Below, piece by piece: positions 51,216-59,992 of a stretch of DNA of 64,000 bases. The DNA is taken from positions 1-64,000 of the forward strand of contig NZ_LZJZ01000013.1 of the NCBI RefSeq assembly GCF_001667585.1. Direction: 5' to 3'. This DNA comes from Mycobacterium sp. E2733. Lineage in GTDB: Bacteria; Actinomycetota; Actinomycetes; Mycobacteriales; Mycobacteriaceae. Each line of letters opens with the position of its first letter. Position 1 is the stretch's first letter. The position numbers and the translations under genes are program-made. The notes below the pieces were generated by a model. It had not been told where the DNA came from. It ran no database searches and saw nothing but the letters and a program-made list of their open reading frames with translations.

Positions 51216-51720
51216 TGCGGAATGCTATGGAAATCACCAAATTTGCGGCGACCTTTCTCAACTGATTGAAAGCCTGGCGCAACCCCCCGCTGGACCGACC
51301 CATGTCGCGGTTAATCCGGCCCTGGTGGGCACCCGGAGCCCGATTTGCATTCATTTCCCAAAATCTTCCACGACGGCGGATGGCGGAATAATATGATGCA
51401 CAGCGCACGATCCGACCTACATTGCAACAATGCAGGGCGATGTCAAACGTGTTCGGGGGAAGCGAGATACGGCTACCGGCGGCTCCACCGGGCGTTGTCG
51501 TGCCCATTGCAATCCTGCCGTTGAACTGGGTAGGCTGTCTGCACGACCACACTGACCGCGCCGGCGTATCTCCTCGTGCCAGAATCCGGTCCACTCGTTC
51601 CTGAACTGTCAGCACTATGAATGCATTTCATGCACGCGGCTCGTTTGCGTCCTGCGGGGCCGGACCGTCGTTAGATTCCAAATCCGGTCAACCCGATCGG
51701 GAAAAGTAGGCTTTGTGGTT
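51216..51720. other. Intergenic region before the GH172 gene
   Basis: About 500 bases with no supported gene. AT-rich patches (GGAATAATATGATGCA near 51387 and AGCACTATGAATGCATTTCATGCA near 51610) may be promoter elements; ATGAATGCATTTCAT at 51617-51631 is nearly self-complementary. The ribosome-like GTAGG lies just before the next start. Confidence 0.4.
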
Positions 51721-53751
51721 ATGCCGATGGCTATTCGTGCGTGGTGCGCAACATTAGCCTTAGCGCTCGCGGTGGCGGCCGGTATTACCGCCGCGACCAC
51801 TGCGCTCGCGGAGCCGATCGGCAACGCCGGCGACAGGCTGGTCGGCTGGGACACCTATCGGCGACTGGACCTGCTGCCGTATCTGCGGAACGACACCCAG
51901 GCCCTGCAGCTCTCCAGCTTCGATCGCAGCGGCGGTGATTTCGACCTCTCGACCGGAAATCGCAACGGCACCGGGGGATGTTTGATCTCGGGGGGTGCCG
52001 GCTGCGTCATCGCGGAGGATCACGGTGCCGGCGAGGTGGATTCGATCTGGTTCACCCGCGACGGTGGCAAGGTGATTCGGATCGGGAACATCCGCGTCGA
52101 ATTGGACGGTCAAACGGTGCTAGACGCGCCCTTGCAATCGGTGGTCGATGGTGCGTTGGGTGCGCCGTTCGAATGGCCGCTCGTGGCCAATGCGGCGCAG
52201 TCACCCGGCGGGGTGTACATCAAAGTGCCGATGCCCTACCGCGAGTCGATGCGGATCAGCGTCGCTTCGAATCTCGAGTATTACCACGTCGACTATCGCC
52301 AATTCTCGAGTGGCATGGGCGTCACCACTTTCTCGCCCTCCGACCCGGCGCTCGACGTGCTCGCCACGCTGCGTGGCGCCGGCACCGCCGACCCCAAACC
52401 GCCGGCGCCTGGGGCGGTTCACGACAGCCGGGTTGTCGACGTCCCGGCCGGCACCGGGATCGCCATCGCGGAATCGACCGGCCCGGGCAGCATCTCGGCG
52501 TTGCGACTGCAGCTGCCCGACCCAACGGACGAACTTCTGAGCGGCTTGCGGCTGCGGATGGACTTCGACGGCCGAACCATGGTCGACTCCCCACTCGGGG
52601 AGTTCTTCGGCGCCGGGCTTGGCACAAGCACCGTGCGATCCCTGATGTTCGCCGCGATCCCTCAGCCCGGGGGACCGTTGACGTTGTCCGCATGGTGGCC
52701 CATGCCTTTCGCCCACGAAGCTCGCATCACGCTCGTGAACACCACCGACGACCCCGTCCCGGGAATCGAGAGCGACGTGATGATCGCCCCCGACGCCCAC
52801 TGGGCGCCCGCGCTGGCCAGCGGTCGCGCCGGCTACTTCACGGCTCGCTCGCATGCCGGGCCGACAATCCCGGGCCAGGACTGGCTGTTCGCCGACGAAC
52901 AGGGCAACGGGAAGTTCGTCGGTGTCAGCCACACCATCCGCGGTTCTCGCATCAAAACCGCGTTCAGTGACGGCGCCCCTTACTTTCTCGAAGGAGCCGA
53001 GCGCGTGTACACGGACGGCGCCGCGTCGCCCCAGTGGTATGGCACCGGGACCGAGGATTTGTACGAGGGCGGCTGGTATTTCAAGGACGGCACCCGCTTC
53101 AGCGACCCGCTCACCGGACAGCCGGACCGGCGCACGGCCACCGGCGGCTGCTCCGACTATTGCGTCGCCGTCTATCGGCTCATGCTCGCCGACGCAATCG
53201 ATTACCACTCGGCGATTCGATTCGGCATCGAGCACGGTAAACGGAATATGGTTCAGCCGGACTACAGCTCAACCGCTTTCCTCTACACGCAACCCGACGA
53301 CATCCTCACGCCGGGTGACGACGTCCGCCCCGGCGATCCGGTCAGCCGACTCCTGCACGGCTACGGCGACGCCGATGCCTCGGATCAGCTGCTGGTCAGC
53401 GAGTATGAAGGCGCCGACGACATGCATCCGGTAATCGGGTCGGTCCGCGCCACCAACGCCGCGATCACTTTCCACCTCGAAATCGACCCGGGCAACCGCG
53501 GCATCCTGCTGCGCCGCACATCGGATCAAGCGGACGGCTTCCAATCGGCCGACGTCACCATCGACGGCGTCCCCGTGGGGAACTGGTTGCAGCCGCGCAG
53601 CAACGTTTTTCACCGCTGGCTCGATGACTCCTATCTCTTGCCGCAATCGGTAACCGCGGGGAAGGCGCAGCTGACAATCACCCTCACGCCTGCGCGCGAC
53701 TCCCCACCCTGGACGGCGAGCCGCTACCAGATCGAAACGCTGACGGGTTAA
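51721..53751 (+). CDS. Secreted GH172 (DUF2961) glycoside hydrolase
   Basis: About 676 aa with a signal peptide (AIRAWCATLALALAVAAG, cut after ALA). DUF2961 marks are FDRSGGDFD near the start, CVIAEDHGAGEVDSIWFTRD, VPMPYRESMRI, and the catalytic-region YGTGTEDLYEGGWYF. GH172 enzymes hydrolyse alpha-furanosides (fructofuranosides, D- or L-arabinofuranosides). In a mycobacterium an arabinogalactan or lipoarabinomannan remodelling role is plausible but unproven. A second domain copy (KPPAPGAVHDSR onward) suggests two jelly-roll halves. Start could be GTG 51715 or ATG 51721/51727. Confidence 0.86.
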   Translation: MPMAIRAWCATLALALAVAAGITAATTALAEPIGNAGDRLVGWDTYRRLDLLPYLRNDTQALQLSSFDRSGGDFDLSTGNRNGTGGCLISGGAGCVIAEDHGAGEVDSIWFTRDGGKVIRIGNIRVELDGQTVLDAPLQSVVDGALGAPFEWPLVANAAQSPGGVYIKVPMPYRESMRISVASNLEYYHVDYRQFSSGMGVTTFSPSDPALDVLATLRGAGTADPKPPAPGAVHDSRVVDVPAGTGIAIAESTGPGSISALRLQLPDPTDELLSGLRLRMDFDGRTMVDSPLGEFFGAGLGTSTVRSLMFAAIPQPGGPLTLSAWWPMPFAHEARITLVNTTDDPVPGIESDVMIAPDAHWAPALASGRAGYFTARSHAGPTIPGQDWLFADEQGNGKFVGVSHTIRGSRIKTAFSDGAPYFLEGAERVYTDGAASPQWYGTGTEDLYEGGWYFKDGTRFSDPLTGQPDRRTATGGCSDYCVAVYRLMLADAIDYHSAIRFGIEHGKRNMVQPDYSSTAFLYTQPDDILTPGDDVRPGDPVSRLLHGYGDADASDQLLVSEYEGADDMHPVIGSVRATNAAITFHLEIDPGNRGILLRRTSDQADGFQSADVTIDGVPVGNWLQPRSNVFHRWLDDSYLLPQSVTAGKAQLTITLTPARDSPPWTASRYQIETLTG

Positions 53752-53755
53752 CCGC

Positions 53756-54517
53756 TCAGACAGCGGAATAGCGCATCACCCGACTGGCGAGGAGGGCCGC
53801 GACCACCACGCCCGTGAACCCACCGGCGGGTGCCGCCAGCGACGACCATCCCGACAGCACGAAAAAGCCGAAGGCGGCACCGACGGTGAGCAACGCCGCG
53901 TGCACGGGGGTCCACTGCACGATCGACGGCAACCGAAACGACAAGCCCATGCCCAGCAGTAGCGCCAGAACGTGACCGAACGCGGTGAAGTCCGCGTCAA
54001 ACGTTGCCACCAAAGCGATGCCGAGCCACCAGCCGATCCAGGCCGGACGCCAGCGCAACGGAATCGACGCGGTCAGGGCGCCCAGCACGCACATCGCGCC
54101 GTAGCTGATCCCGACGTCGGTGGCGCGCGCAACCGAGAAGGGCAGCCATCCCGTCTCCACCGCGGCGACCAGCCCCACCGCGAGGATCAAGGTGGCCCCG
54201 ATGTGGCCGACGGCAAAGGTGATCAGCAAACCCCAGCCCCGCCAGATGAGTTCGCCCAGCGCCAGCAGGCACACCAGCCCGGGCAACCAGAGATAGACGT
54301 CGCCCCCGTCGCTGACGAACGCGCTACCGATCAAGGTGCCGAGGTGACCGTGAGCCAGGTTGTGCAGGTTGGTGCTCATTTCGCTGACGACCGAGGCGCG
54401 GGTGCGCGCACCCATCACCGTCAGGGTGACGGAGACCGCGAGCAGCAGGCCCCCGTACGCCACCGTGACGCGCAAACGGTCGGCGCGCGCGCGAACGTTC
54501 GTGCCGGAAGCCGTCAT
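53756..54517 (-). CDS. Rhomboid-like membrane protein
   Basis: 253 aa with about seven hydrophobic helices. Rhomboid features: NLHNLAHGHLGTLIGSAF (HGH-type loop after TM1), the Ser in DVGISYGAMCVLGAL (GxS motif) and a late His in FGHVLALLLGMGL. This is the layout of a rhomboid intramembrane protease, with the short mycobacterial form. Its ATG overlaps the PLP-decarboxylase stop (ATGA), so it is translated in the same operon. Substrate and activity unknown. Confidence 0.78.
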   Translation of the reverse strand: MTASGTNVRARADRLRVTVAYGGLLLAVSVTLTVMGARTRASVVSEMSTNLHNLAHGHLGTLIGSAFVSDGGDVYLWLPGLVCLLALGELIWRGWGLLITFAVGHIGATLILAVGLVAAVETGWLPFSVARATDVGISYGAMCVLGALTASIPLRWRPAWIGWWLGIALVATFDADFTAFGHVLALLLGMGLSFRLPSIVQWTPVHAALLTVGAAFGFFVLSGWSSLAAPAGGFTGVVVAALLASRVMRYSAV

Positions 54518-55818
54518 TGGCCATTCCAACCGCAGTCGCGGGCCAGCAGGTCGGCCACCGTCTCCCGGCGCACCAATTCTCGGTGCTCCCCGCCGGAGAC
54601 CGCGACCAGCGGCGGTCGGCCCCCCAGGCCCAGGCTCGACACGGTCGAGTGCTGATAGGCGCCGGTGCAGGCCACCGCCAGCAGATCGCCCGGGTGGATG
54701 TCCGAGGGCAGCTCGACGTCCCGGGCGATCTCATCACCGTTTCCATTCCGTCCCACCACGGTGACGGGTGTGCTCGCGGTCGGCCGGTGGCGGTTCGCCA
54801 GTGCCACCGTGTATTTCGCGCCCGGGCTCGCCGGATCGTCGCCCGGGGCGCCGTCCACCGCGACGAAGGTATGCCCGCCCGGCTGGCGCTTGACAGCGGT
54901 GACCCGGCACAGGGTCACCCCGGCGCGTGCGGCGATCGCCCGGCCCGGTTCGATTACGACCTTCGGTCGCGGGAATCCGTGCTCGGCACAAGCGGATTCC
55001 AGCGCGGCATCCACAGTGGCCCCGAGCGAGCGCAGGTTGAGTTCCGGGTCCCCCGATCGGTATGGGACCGCGTGTCCCCCGCCGAGATTGAGCTCGGTGA
55101 GCACGACCTGATGGTGGTCGCGGACCTCGGCCATGACGCCGATCATCTGCCGGATCGCGGCACCGTAGCGTGAGGTGTCGGTTAGGTGCGACCCGAGCTG
55201 GCAGTGCAGCCCGACCGGGTCGAGCGTCGGCTGGTCCAAGACACGCCTGAGTGCCGCCCGGCCTCCGGACAACGCGAAGCCGAATTTTCGTTCGGGAGTC
55301 CCGACGTCGGGAATGACTCGCACCAGGACGCGCTGACGGTGGCGCACCCGGCAGGCGAGCAGCGAGATCTCGCTGGGTGAGTCGATCACGATCCGCCGGA
55401 CGCCGGCCGCGATTGCGTCACCGACCTCAGTCGCGGTTTTCGCGCCGTCCAGGATGATCGTCGAGGGCGCGACGTCGGCGGCCAGCGCGGTGGCCAGTTC
55501 GCCGGCCGAGCAGACCTTCAGGCCGGCCCCTTCGTCCGCGGCCCAGCGGGCCACGTCGACGCTCAACAGCGCCTTGCCGCCGTAAATCAGCTCGGCATCG
55601 GGGAGCGTCGCGCGATAGCAGCGGATCCGGGCGCGGAAATCCTGCTCGTCCACCACGTAGGTGGGGGTGCCGTACTCGGCGGCGATATCGCTGGCGGCGA
55701 CGTCCCCGACGCACAATCGGCCGAGGTCGTCGACGTAGGCGCTCAGCGGCCAGACCGCGCGATCGAGGTGCGGGTTCAACCCGTGCCTCAGCGAGGGAAG
55801 CAGCTCGAAGAGCGTCAT
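54514..55818 (-). CDS. Diaminopimelate/ornithine decarboxylase-like PLP enzyme (fold III)
   Basis: 434 aa. The PLP lysine is in IYGGKALLSVDVARWAADEGAG; other family blocks are VGLHCQLGSHLTDTSRYG, ELNLGGGHAVPYRSGD, KVVIEPGRAIAARAGVTLCRV and LLAVACTGAYQHSTVSSLGLGGRPP. It is LysA-like but the canonical housekeeping lysA sits elsewhere, beside argS/hom genes, in mycobacteria. It probably decarboxylates an amino acid other than DAP, or makes a specialised metabolite. The start overlaps the isochorismatase stop; the stop overlaps the rhomboid start. Confidence 0.86.
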   Translation of the reverse strand: MTLFELLPSLRHGLNPHLDRAVWPLSAYVDDLGRLCVGDVAASDIAAEYGTPTYVVDEQDFRARIRCYRATLPDAELIYGGKALLSVDVARWAADEGAGLKVCSAGELATALAADVAPSTIILDGAKTATEVGDAIAAGVRRIVIDSPSEISLLACRVRHRQRVLVRVIPDVGTPERKFGFALSGGRAALRRVLDQPTLDPVGLHCQLGSHLTDTSRYGAAIRQMIGVMAEVRDHHQVVLTELNLGGGHAVPYRSGDPELNLRSLGATVDAALESACAEHGFPRPKVVIEPGRAIAARAGVTLCRVTAVKRQPGGHTFVAVDGAPGDDPASPGAKYTVALANRHRPTASTPVTVVGRNGNGDEIARDVELPSDIHPGDLLAVACTGAYQHSTVSSLGLGGRPPLVAVSGGEHRELVRRETVADLLARDCGWNGQ

Positions 55819-56522
55819 GCCTCCACGGTGCCGGTCCGGCCGCGGGCGTGCCGCCTTCTTAACGAAGCCTTCACACCCGGGCGGTAAATCTTCACAGATT
55901 CGGAACGCCGGCCGCGATCGAGGCGATCCAGCTCGTCCGGCGGCACGAACGCGGTGGCGTAGTTCGGGATGTTCACCTCCAGCGCGGCGCGCATTTCCAC
56001 ATCCGAGTAGTCCGCCGTTGCGTCGCGCACCACGGTGACCTCGTAACCAAGCTCCGCGCCGTAGCGAACCGTGGCCTCGAGGCAGGTGTGGGCGATCAGT
56101 CCCATGACGATGAGCCGATGAATGCCGTGCCGTTTGAGTTGCAGGTCCAAGTCGGTGTTGGCGAAACCACTTGAACACCAATGCTCATGGGCGACGACAT
56201 CGCCGTGCTGCGGTTCGAACCCGTCGCGAAGCTCCCCGCAACAAGTGCCCAACTCGAAGGTTCTGCGCGACCACGCCGCCTTTTGAACGGGGGCAATGTA
56301 TTTCCATGTCTCGTAATCGCCGGGGCGGTATCGACGATGCAGCGCGTAGAACACGCGGATATCGGCGACCCGTGCGGCGTCGAGCACCTGTTTCAAGTGG
56401 GTGACGCAGTCGCTGCTCTCGATGACGTCTTTGAGGCGATCCCACACCTTGCCGCCGGGGGAGATGAAGTCGTTGTATGGATCGATCAACACCAGCCCGG
56501 TCGTGTCCTTGCTATACGTCAC
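55815..56522 (-). CDS. Isochorismatase-family cysteine hydrolase-like protein
   Basis: 235 aa. The Asp of the triad is in LVLIDPYNDFISPGG and the Cys in VMGLIAHTCLEATVRYGAELGY. The Lys usually found in the xxxKxxxSAF segment is not seen: the region reads VVAHEHWCSSGFANTDLD, so activity may differ. The basic C-terminal tail (GVKASLRRRHARGRTG) is unusual. GTG start. First gene of a three-gene operon with the PLP decarboxylase and the rhomboid-like protein; 80 bases from the divergent cyclase-LuxR regulator. Confidence 0.84.
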   Translation of the reverse strand: MTYSKDTTGLVLIDPYNDFISPGGKVWDRLKDVIESSDCVTHLKQVLDAARVADIRVFYALHRRYRPGDYETWKYIAPVQKAAWSRRTFELGTCCGELRDGFEPQHGDVVAHEHWCSSGFANTDLDLQLKRHGIHRLIVMGLIAHTCLEATVRYGAELGYEVTVVRDATADYSDVEMRAALEVNIPNYATAFVPPDELDRLDRGRRSESVKIYRPGVKASLRRRHARGRTGTVEA

Positions 56523-56602
56523 GCGGCCATCGTCTACCAGACCGGCAATCTCCGCGTTTTCGCCGATGTTTTGCTCCGCGTATGCGTCGCATGCTCGCTA
56601 GC

Positions 56603-59600
56603 ATGAGCGAAATTGATCCACGTGCTGACCTACCGGGGGTGGACTGGAGCGATCTTGGCGTGAGCGGGCTGTTGCCAACAGGCACGGTGACGCTGCTGTT
56701 GGCAGACGTCGAGGGTTCAACGGGGCTGTGGGAGACCCAGGCCGCGCAAATGACCGCGGCTTTCGAGCGGCTGGATCGAGAACTCTCGGATTTGGTTGGC
56801 GCTCACGGCGGCGTGCGCCCGGTGGAGCAGGGCGAGGGCGACAGCTTCGTCCTGGCGTTCGCGCGGGCCAGCGACGCGGTCGCATGTGCACTCGGGCTGC
56901 AGCTGGCGCCGTTGGCCCCGATCAGCTTGCGGATCGGGGTGCACACCGGCGAGGTACAGCTGCGCGACGAGGGTAACTACATCGGCCCGACCATCAATCG
57001 GGCGGCGCGGTTGCGTGATTTGGCGCATGGCGGGCAGACAGTGCTGTCGGGGGTGACCGAGTCCTTAGTGGTCGACGCGCTGCCGGTTGATGCATGGCTG
57101 ACGGATTTGGGCAGTCACGCGTTGCGTGGCGTGCCTCGTCCCGAACGGGTAGTGCAGCTGTGCCACCCGGATCTGCGCAACGAATTCCCCCCCTTGCGCA
57201 CCGCTAAAGACGTTGGTGTACATAATCTTCCGTCGCAGCTGACCACTCTTGTCGGCCGTGCGCCACAACTCTTGGAGGTGCGGAAGCTCCTAACCCACAA
57301 TCGAATTGTGACTCTGACCGGTGCTGGCGGGGTAGGTAAGACGCGCCTGGCTGTGGAAGTCGCCAACCAGCTGGCAAGTGAATACGCCGAGGGTGTCTGG
57401 TACGTGGACCTGGCACCGATCACCGACAGCGATGTCTTGCCCGTGGTCGTGGCCCGGGCGATGGGACTGCCCGACCACCCCGCGCGGTCGACGACGGACA
57501 CGCTGCTGCGGTTTGTTCGTGACCGTCAACTGCTTGTGGTCTTGGACAACTGTGAGCACCTGCTCACCGCGTGCGCGGAGCTGGCACTCGCTGTTCTGGG
57601 TGTGGCACCGGGGCTAACGCTGCTGACGACCAGCCGTGAGCCGATCGGCGTGCCGGGCGAGGCGACGTGCCGGGTGCCCTCGTTGTCTCCTGACGATGAA
57701 GCCGTCGAATTGTTCGCTGACAGGGCGCACTTAATGCACAACGGGTTCGTGGTAACCGACGCCAATGCCGCTGCGGTGGTCGAGATCTGCCGGCGTCTGG
57801 ACGGGATACCGCTGGCCATCGAACTGGCCGCGGCCCGGGTCCGGGCATTGTCGCTGGCCGAAATCCTCGACAGCCTGCATGATCAGTTCCGCTTGTTGAC
57901 CGGCGGTTCGCGCACGGCGGTGCGCCGCCAGCAGACTCTGCGGGCTTCGGTGGATTGGTCTCATAACCTGCTGACGGAGCCCGAGCGGGTGTTGTTCCGG
58001 CGGCTGGCTGCCTTCCTGGGTGGCTTCGACCTCGGAGCTGCACAGGCGGTCGCAGGTTCTGCTGGGATGGAGCGCTATCAAGTCATCGATCAGCTGACCC
58101 TGTTGGTCGACAAGTCCCTGGTCATCGCCGACGAGAGCCGGGGGCGAACACGGTACCGCCTGCTGGAAACGGTGCGGCAGTACGCGCTCGAAAAGCTCGC
58201 GGAGTCCGGCGAGGCAGATGCCGTGCGCTCACATCACCGCGAGTACTACACAGCGCTTGCGACCCTGCTCGACGCGCCGGCAGGCCGCGACTATGAGCAG
58301 CGTCTCGAGCAGGCGGAGACCGAGATCGACAATTTGCGCGCCGCGTTCGCGTGGAGTTGCGAAAACTCGGACATCGAGCTGGCGTTGACGCTGGCGTCGT
58401 CATTACAGCCGTTGTGGCTCGCGCGAGGCCGCGTCCGGGAAGGCTTGGCCTGGTTCGACACCGCCCTGACCGGCGAGAGTGAGGTGGCGCCCGCGGTGCT
58501 GGCGCGTGCGCTGGCCGATGAAGCCAGCCTCGCAATCCGGGTGGGCTCTGCCGAGAGCCTCGAGCAGGCTCAGCAGGCCCTGGCGATCGCGCGAAAGGTT
58601 GACGAGCCGAGACTGCTCGCGAGGGCACTGACCGCCTGCGGCTCGATCGCCGGCTACAGCTCTGGCATCGAGCTGGCGCGGGCATGTTTCACCGAGGCGA
58701 CCGAGCTCGCTCGTGCTATCGGCGATCGCTGGAGGCTGAGCCAAATCCTCGCCTGGCAGGCCGCTGCGTCTCTCCCGGTTGATCCGCTCGCCGTGCGTGC
58801 GGCCGCCGAAGAGGGGCGCGAGCTGGCCGAGGCCATCGGCGACCGATTCGTCTCGCGCGTGTGCCGCTGGTCTCTCGGGGTGGCGCACCTACATCAGGGT
58901 GACCTGGAAGGTGCCACCACCCGATTCGCCGAGCTGGTGGCCGAGGCGAAAGTTGCCCATGACGCAGTGATTGAGGCGAACAGCCTCGCGATGCGAGGCA
59001 GCGCGCTGGCGTGGCGTGGTGAGGTCGTTGCAGCCCAAGCCGCCGCCGATGCGGCCCTCGAGGTCGCCGCCGACTTGGGGGGCACCCCCGCCGGTCTCGC
59101 GTACTCTGCGTTGGCGGCCGCGGCGTTGGCCGCCGGCAACGCCCCCGCGGCTCGGACCGCGTGCGAGGCGGCCGCGCCGCTAATGGGTGGTTTCTTGGCC
59201 ATTGCGGCGGCACAGCGCACTTTCAGTGCGCTTGCCGCGTTTGGGGATGAGGATCTTGTCGCGGCGCGCCACCTTGCCGACCAAGCAGTCTCGACTACCA
59301 CCGGCTGGTATCTGGCCGCGGCGTTGGCAGCGCGCGCGCGTGTGGCGATTGCGCAAACCGACTTTGACCAGGCCGACCGCGACGCGCACGACGCGCTCGC
59401 GCTCAGCGCGCGACTCGAGTCTCGGCTGTTCATTCCGGACATCTTCGAGTGCCTCGCCATTCTGGCCGGCGGTGCTGGCAGTCACGGTGAAGCCGCCCGC
59501 CTCTTGGGCGCGGCGGAGATCGTGAGGCTACGCACCGGCACGGTCCGATTCAAGATCTTCGACGCTGACTACCAGGTTTCAGTGACGGCGCTACGAGAGG

Positions 59601-59911
59601 CGATGTGCGAGAAGGACTTCGACTCCGCTTGGGCCGAAGGAGCGGCATTGTCCACCGAGGAGGCGATCGCCTACGCCCAACGCGGCCGCGGCCAACGCAA
59701 ACGCCCGAGCAGCGGATGGGGCTCGCTCACACCGACCGAACTTGATGTCGTGAGGCTGGTCACCGAAGGCCTAGGCAACAACGACATCGCGACCCGGCTT
59801 TTCGTCTCGCCGCGCACGGTGCAATCGCATCTCACCCACGTCTACACGAAGTTGGGGCTGGCCTCCCGCGTGCAGCTCCTTAAGGAGGCCGCTCGCCACG
59901 GCGCCTCTTGA
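56603..59911 (+). CDS. Giant regulator: class III nucleotide cyclase, NB-ARC-type ATPase, TPR-like region and LuxR HTH
   Basis: 1102 aa. Residues about 30-190 form a class III cyclase domain (TVTLLLADVEGSTGLWE with the first metal Asp; EQGEGDSFVLAF with the second; TINRAARLRDLAHGGQ with the transition-state Asn/Arg). About 235-520 is an AAA/NB-ARC ATPase: Walker A TGAGGVGKTRLAVEV, Walker B LLVVLDNCEHLL, then LLTTSREPIGVPGE. A long alanine-rich helical repeat region follows, and residues about 1041-1100 form a LuxR HTH (LTPTELDVVRLVTEGLGNNDIATRLFVSPRTVQ). Multi-copy in M. tuberculosis (Rv0386, Rv0890c, Rv1358, Rv2488c type). Could sense a ligand and control the divergent operon. ATG 56603 or 56591. 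Confidence 0.92.
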   Translation: MSEIDPRADLPGVDWSDLGVSGLLPTGTVTLLLADVEGSTGLWETQAAQMTAAFERLDRELSDLVGAHGGVRPVEQGEGDSFVLAFARASDAVACALGLQLAPLAPISLRIGVHTGEVQLRDEGNYIGPTINRAARLRDLAHGGQTVLSGVTESLVVDALPVDAWLTDLGSHALRGVPRPERVVQLCHPDLRNEFPPLRTAKDVGVHNLPSQLTTLVGRAPQLLEVRKLLTHNRIVTLTGAGGVGKTRLAVEVANQLASEYAEGVWYVDLAPITDSDVLPVVVARAMGLPDHPARSTTDTLLRFVRDRQLLVVLDNCEHLLTACAELALAVLGVAPGLTLLTTSREPIGVPGEATCRVPSLSPDDEAVELFADRAHLMHNGFVVTDANAAAVVEICRRLDGIPLAIELAAARVRALSLAEILDSLHDQFRLLTGGSRTAVRRQQTLRASVDWSHNLLTEPERVLFRRLAAFLGGFDLGAAQAVAGSAGMERYQVIDQLTLLVDKSLVIADESRGRTRYRLLETVRQYALEKLAESGEADAVRSHHREYYTALATLLDAPAGRDYEQRLEQAETEIDNLRAAFAWSCENSDIELALTLASSLQPLWLARGRVREGLAWFDTALTGESEVAPAVLARALADEASLAIRVGSAESLEQAQQALAIARKVDEPRLLARALTACGSIAGYSSGIELARACFTEATELARAIGDRWRLSQILAWQAAASLPVDPLAVRAAAEEGRELAEAIGDRFVSRVCRWSLGVAHLHQGDLEGATTRFAELVAEAKVAHDAVIEANSLAMRGSALAWRGEVVAAQAAADAALEVAADLGGTPAGLAYSALAAAALAAGNAPAARTACEAAAPLMGGFLAIAAAQRTFSALAAFGDEDLVAARHLADQAVSTTTGWYLAAALAARARVAIAQTDFDQADRDAHDALALSARLESRLFIPDIFECLAILAGGAGSHGEAARLLGAAEIVRLRTGTVRFKIFDADYQVSVTALREAMCEKDFDSAWAEGAALSTEEAIAYAQRGRGQRKRPSSGWGSLTPTELDVVRLVTEGLGNNDIATRLFVSPRTVQSHLTHVYTKLGLASRVQLLKEAARHGAS

Positions 59912-59952
59912 CGGGCGCATCGCCACCTTGCTAGACATGGGTACGCCGGGTA

Positions 59953-59970
59953 TTTGGGCGATCGCCCAAA
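59953..59970. promoter_or_regulatory. Perfect 18-bp palindromic operator upstream of the P450
   Basis: TTTGGGCGATCGCCCAAA is perfectly self-complementary and ends 22 bases before the P450 ATG. The same core (TTTGGGCGATCGC) recurs at 61785 in front of the TetR gene, so both are very likely bound by that TetR. Confidence 0.8.
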
Positions 59971-59992
59971 ACGGCGGGACGTGGAGGTGGCG

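Noticed and set aside
55819..56181. N-terminal extension of the PLP decarboxylase frame into the isochorismatase gene
   Set aside because: Out of frame with the real hydrolase and Arg-rich; ATG 55818 begins a normal decarboxylase N-terminus.
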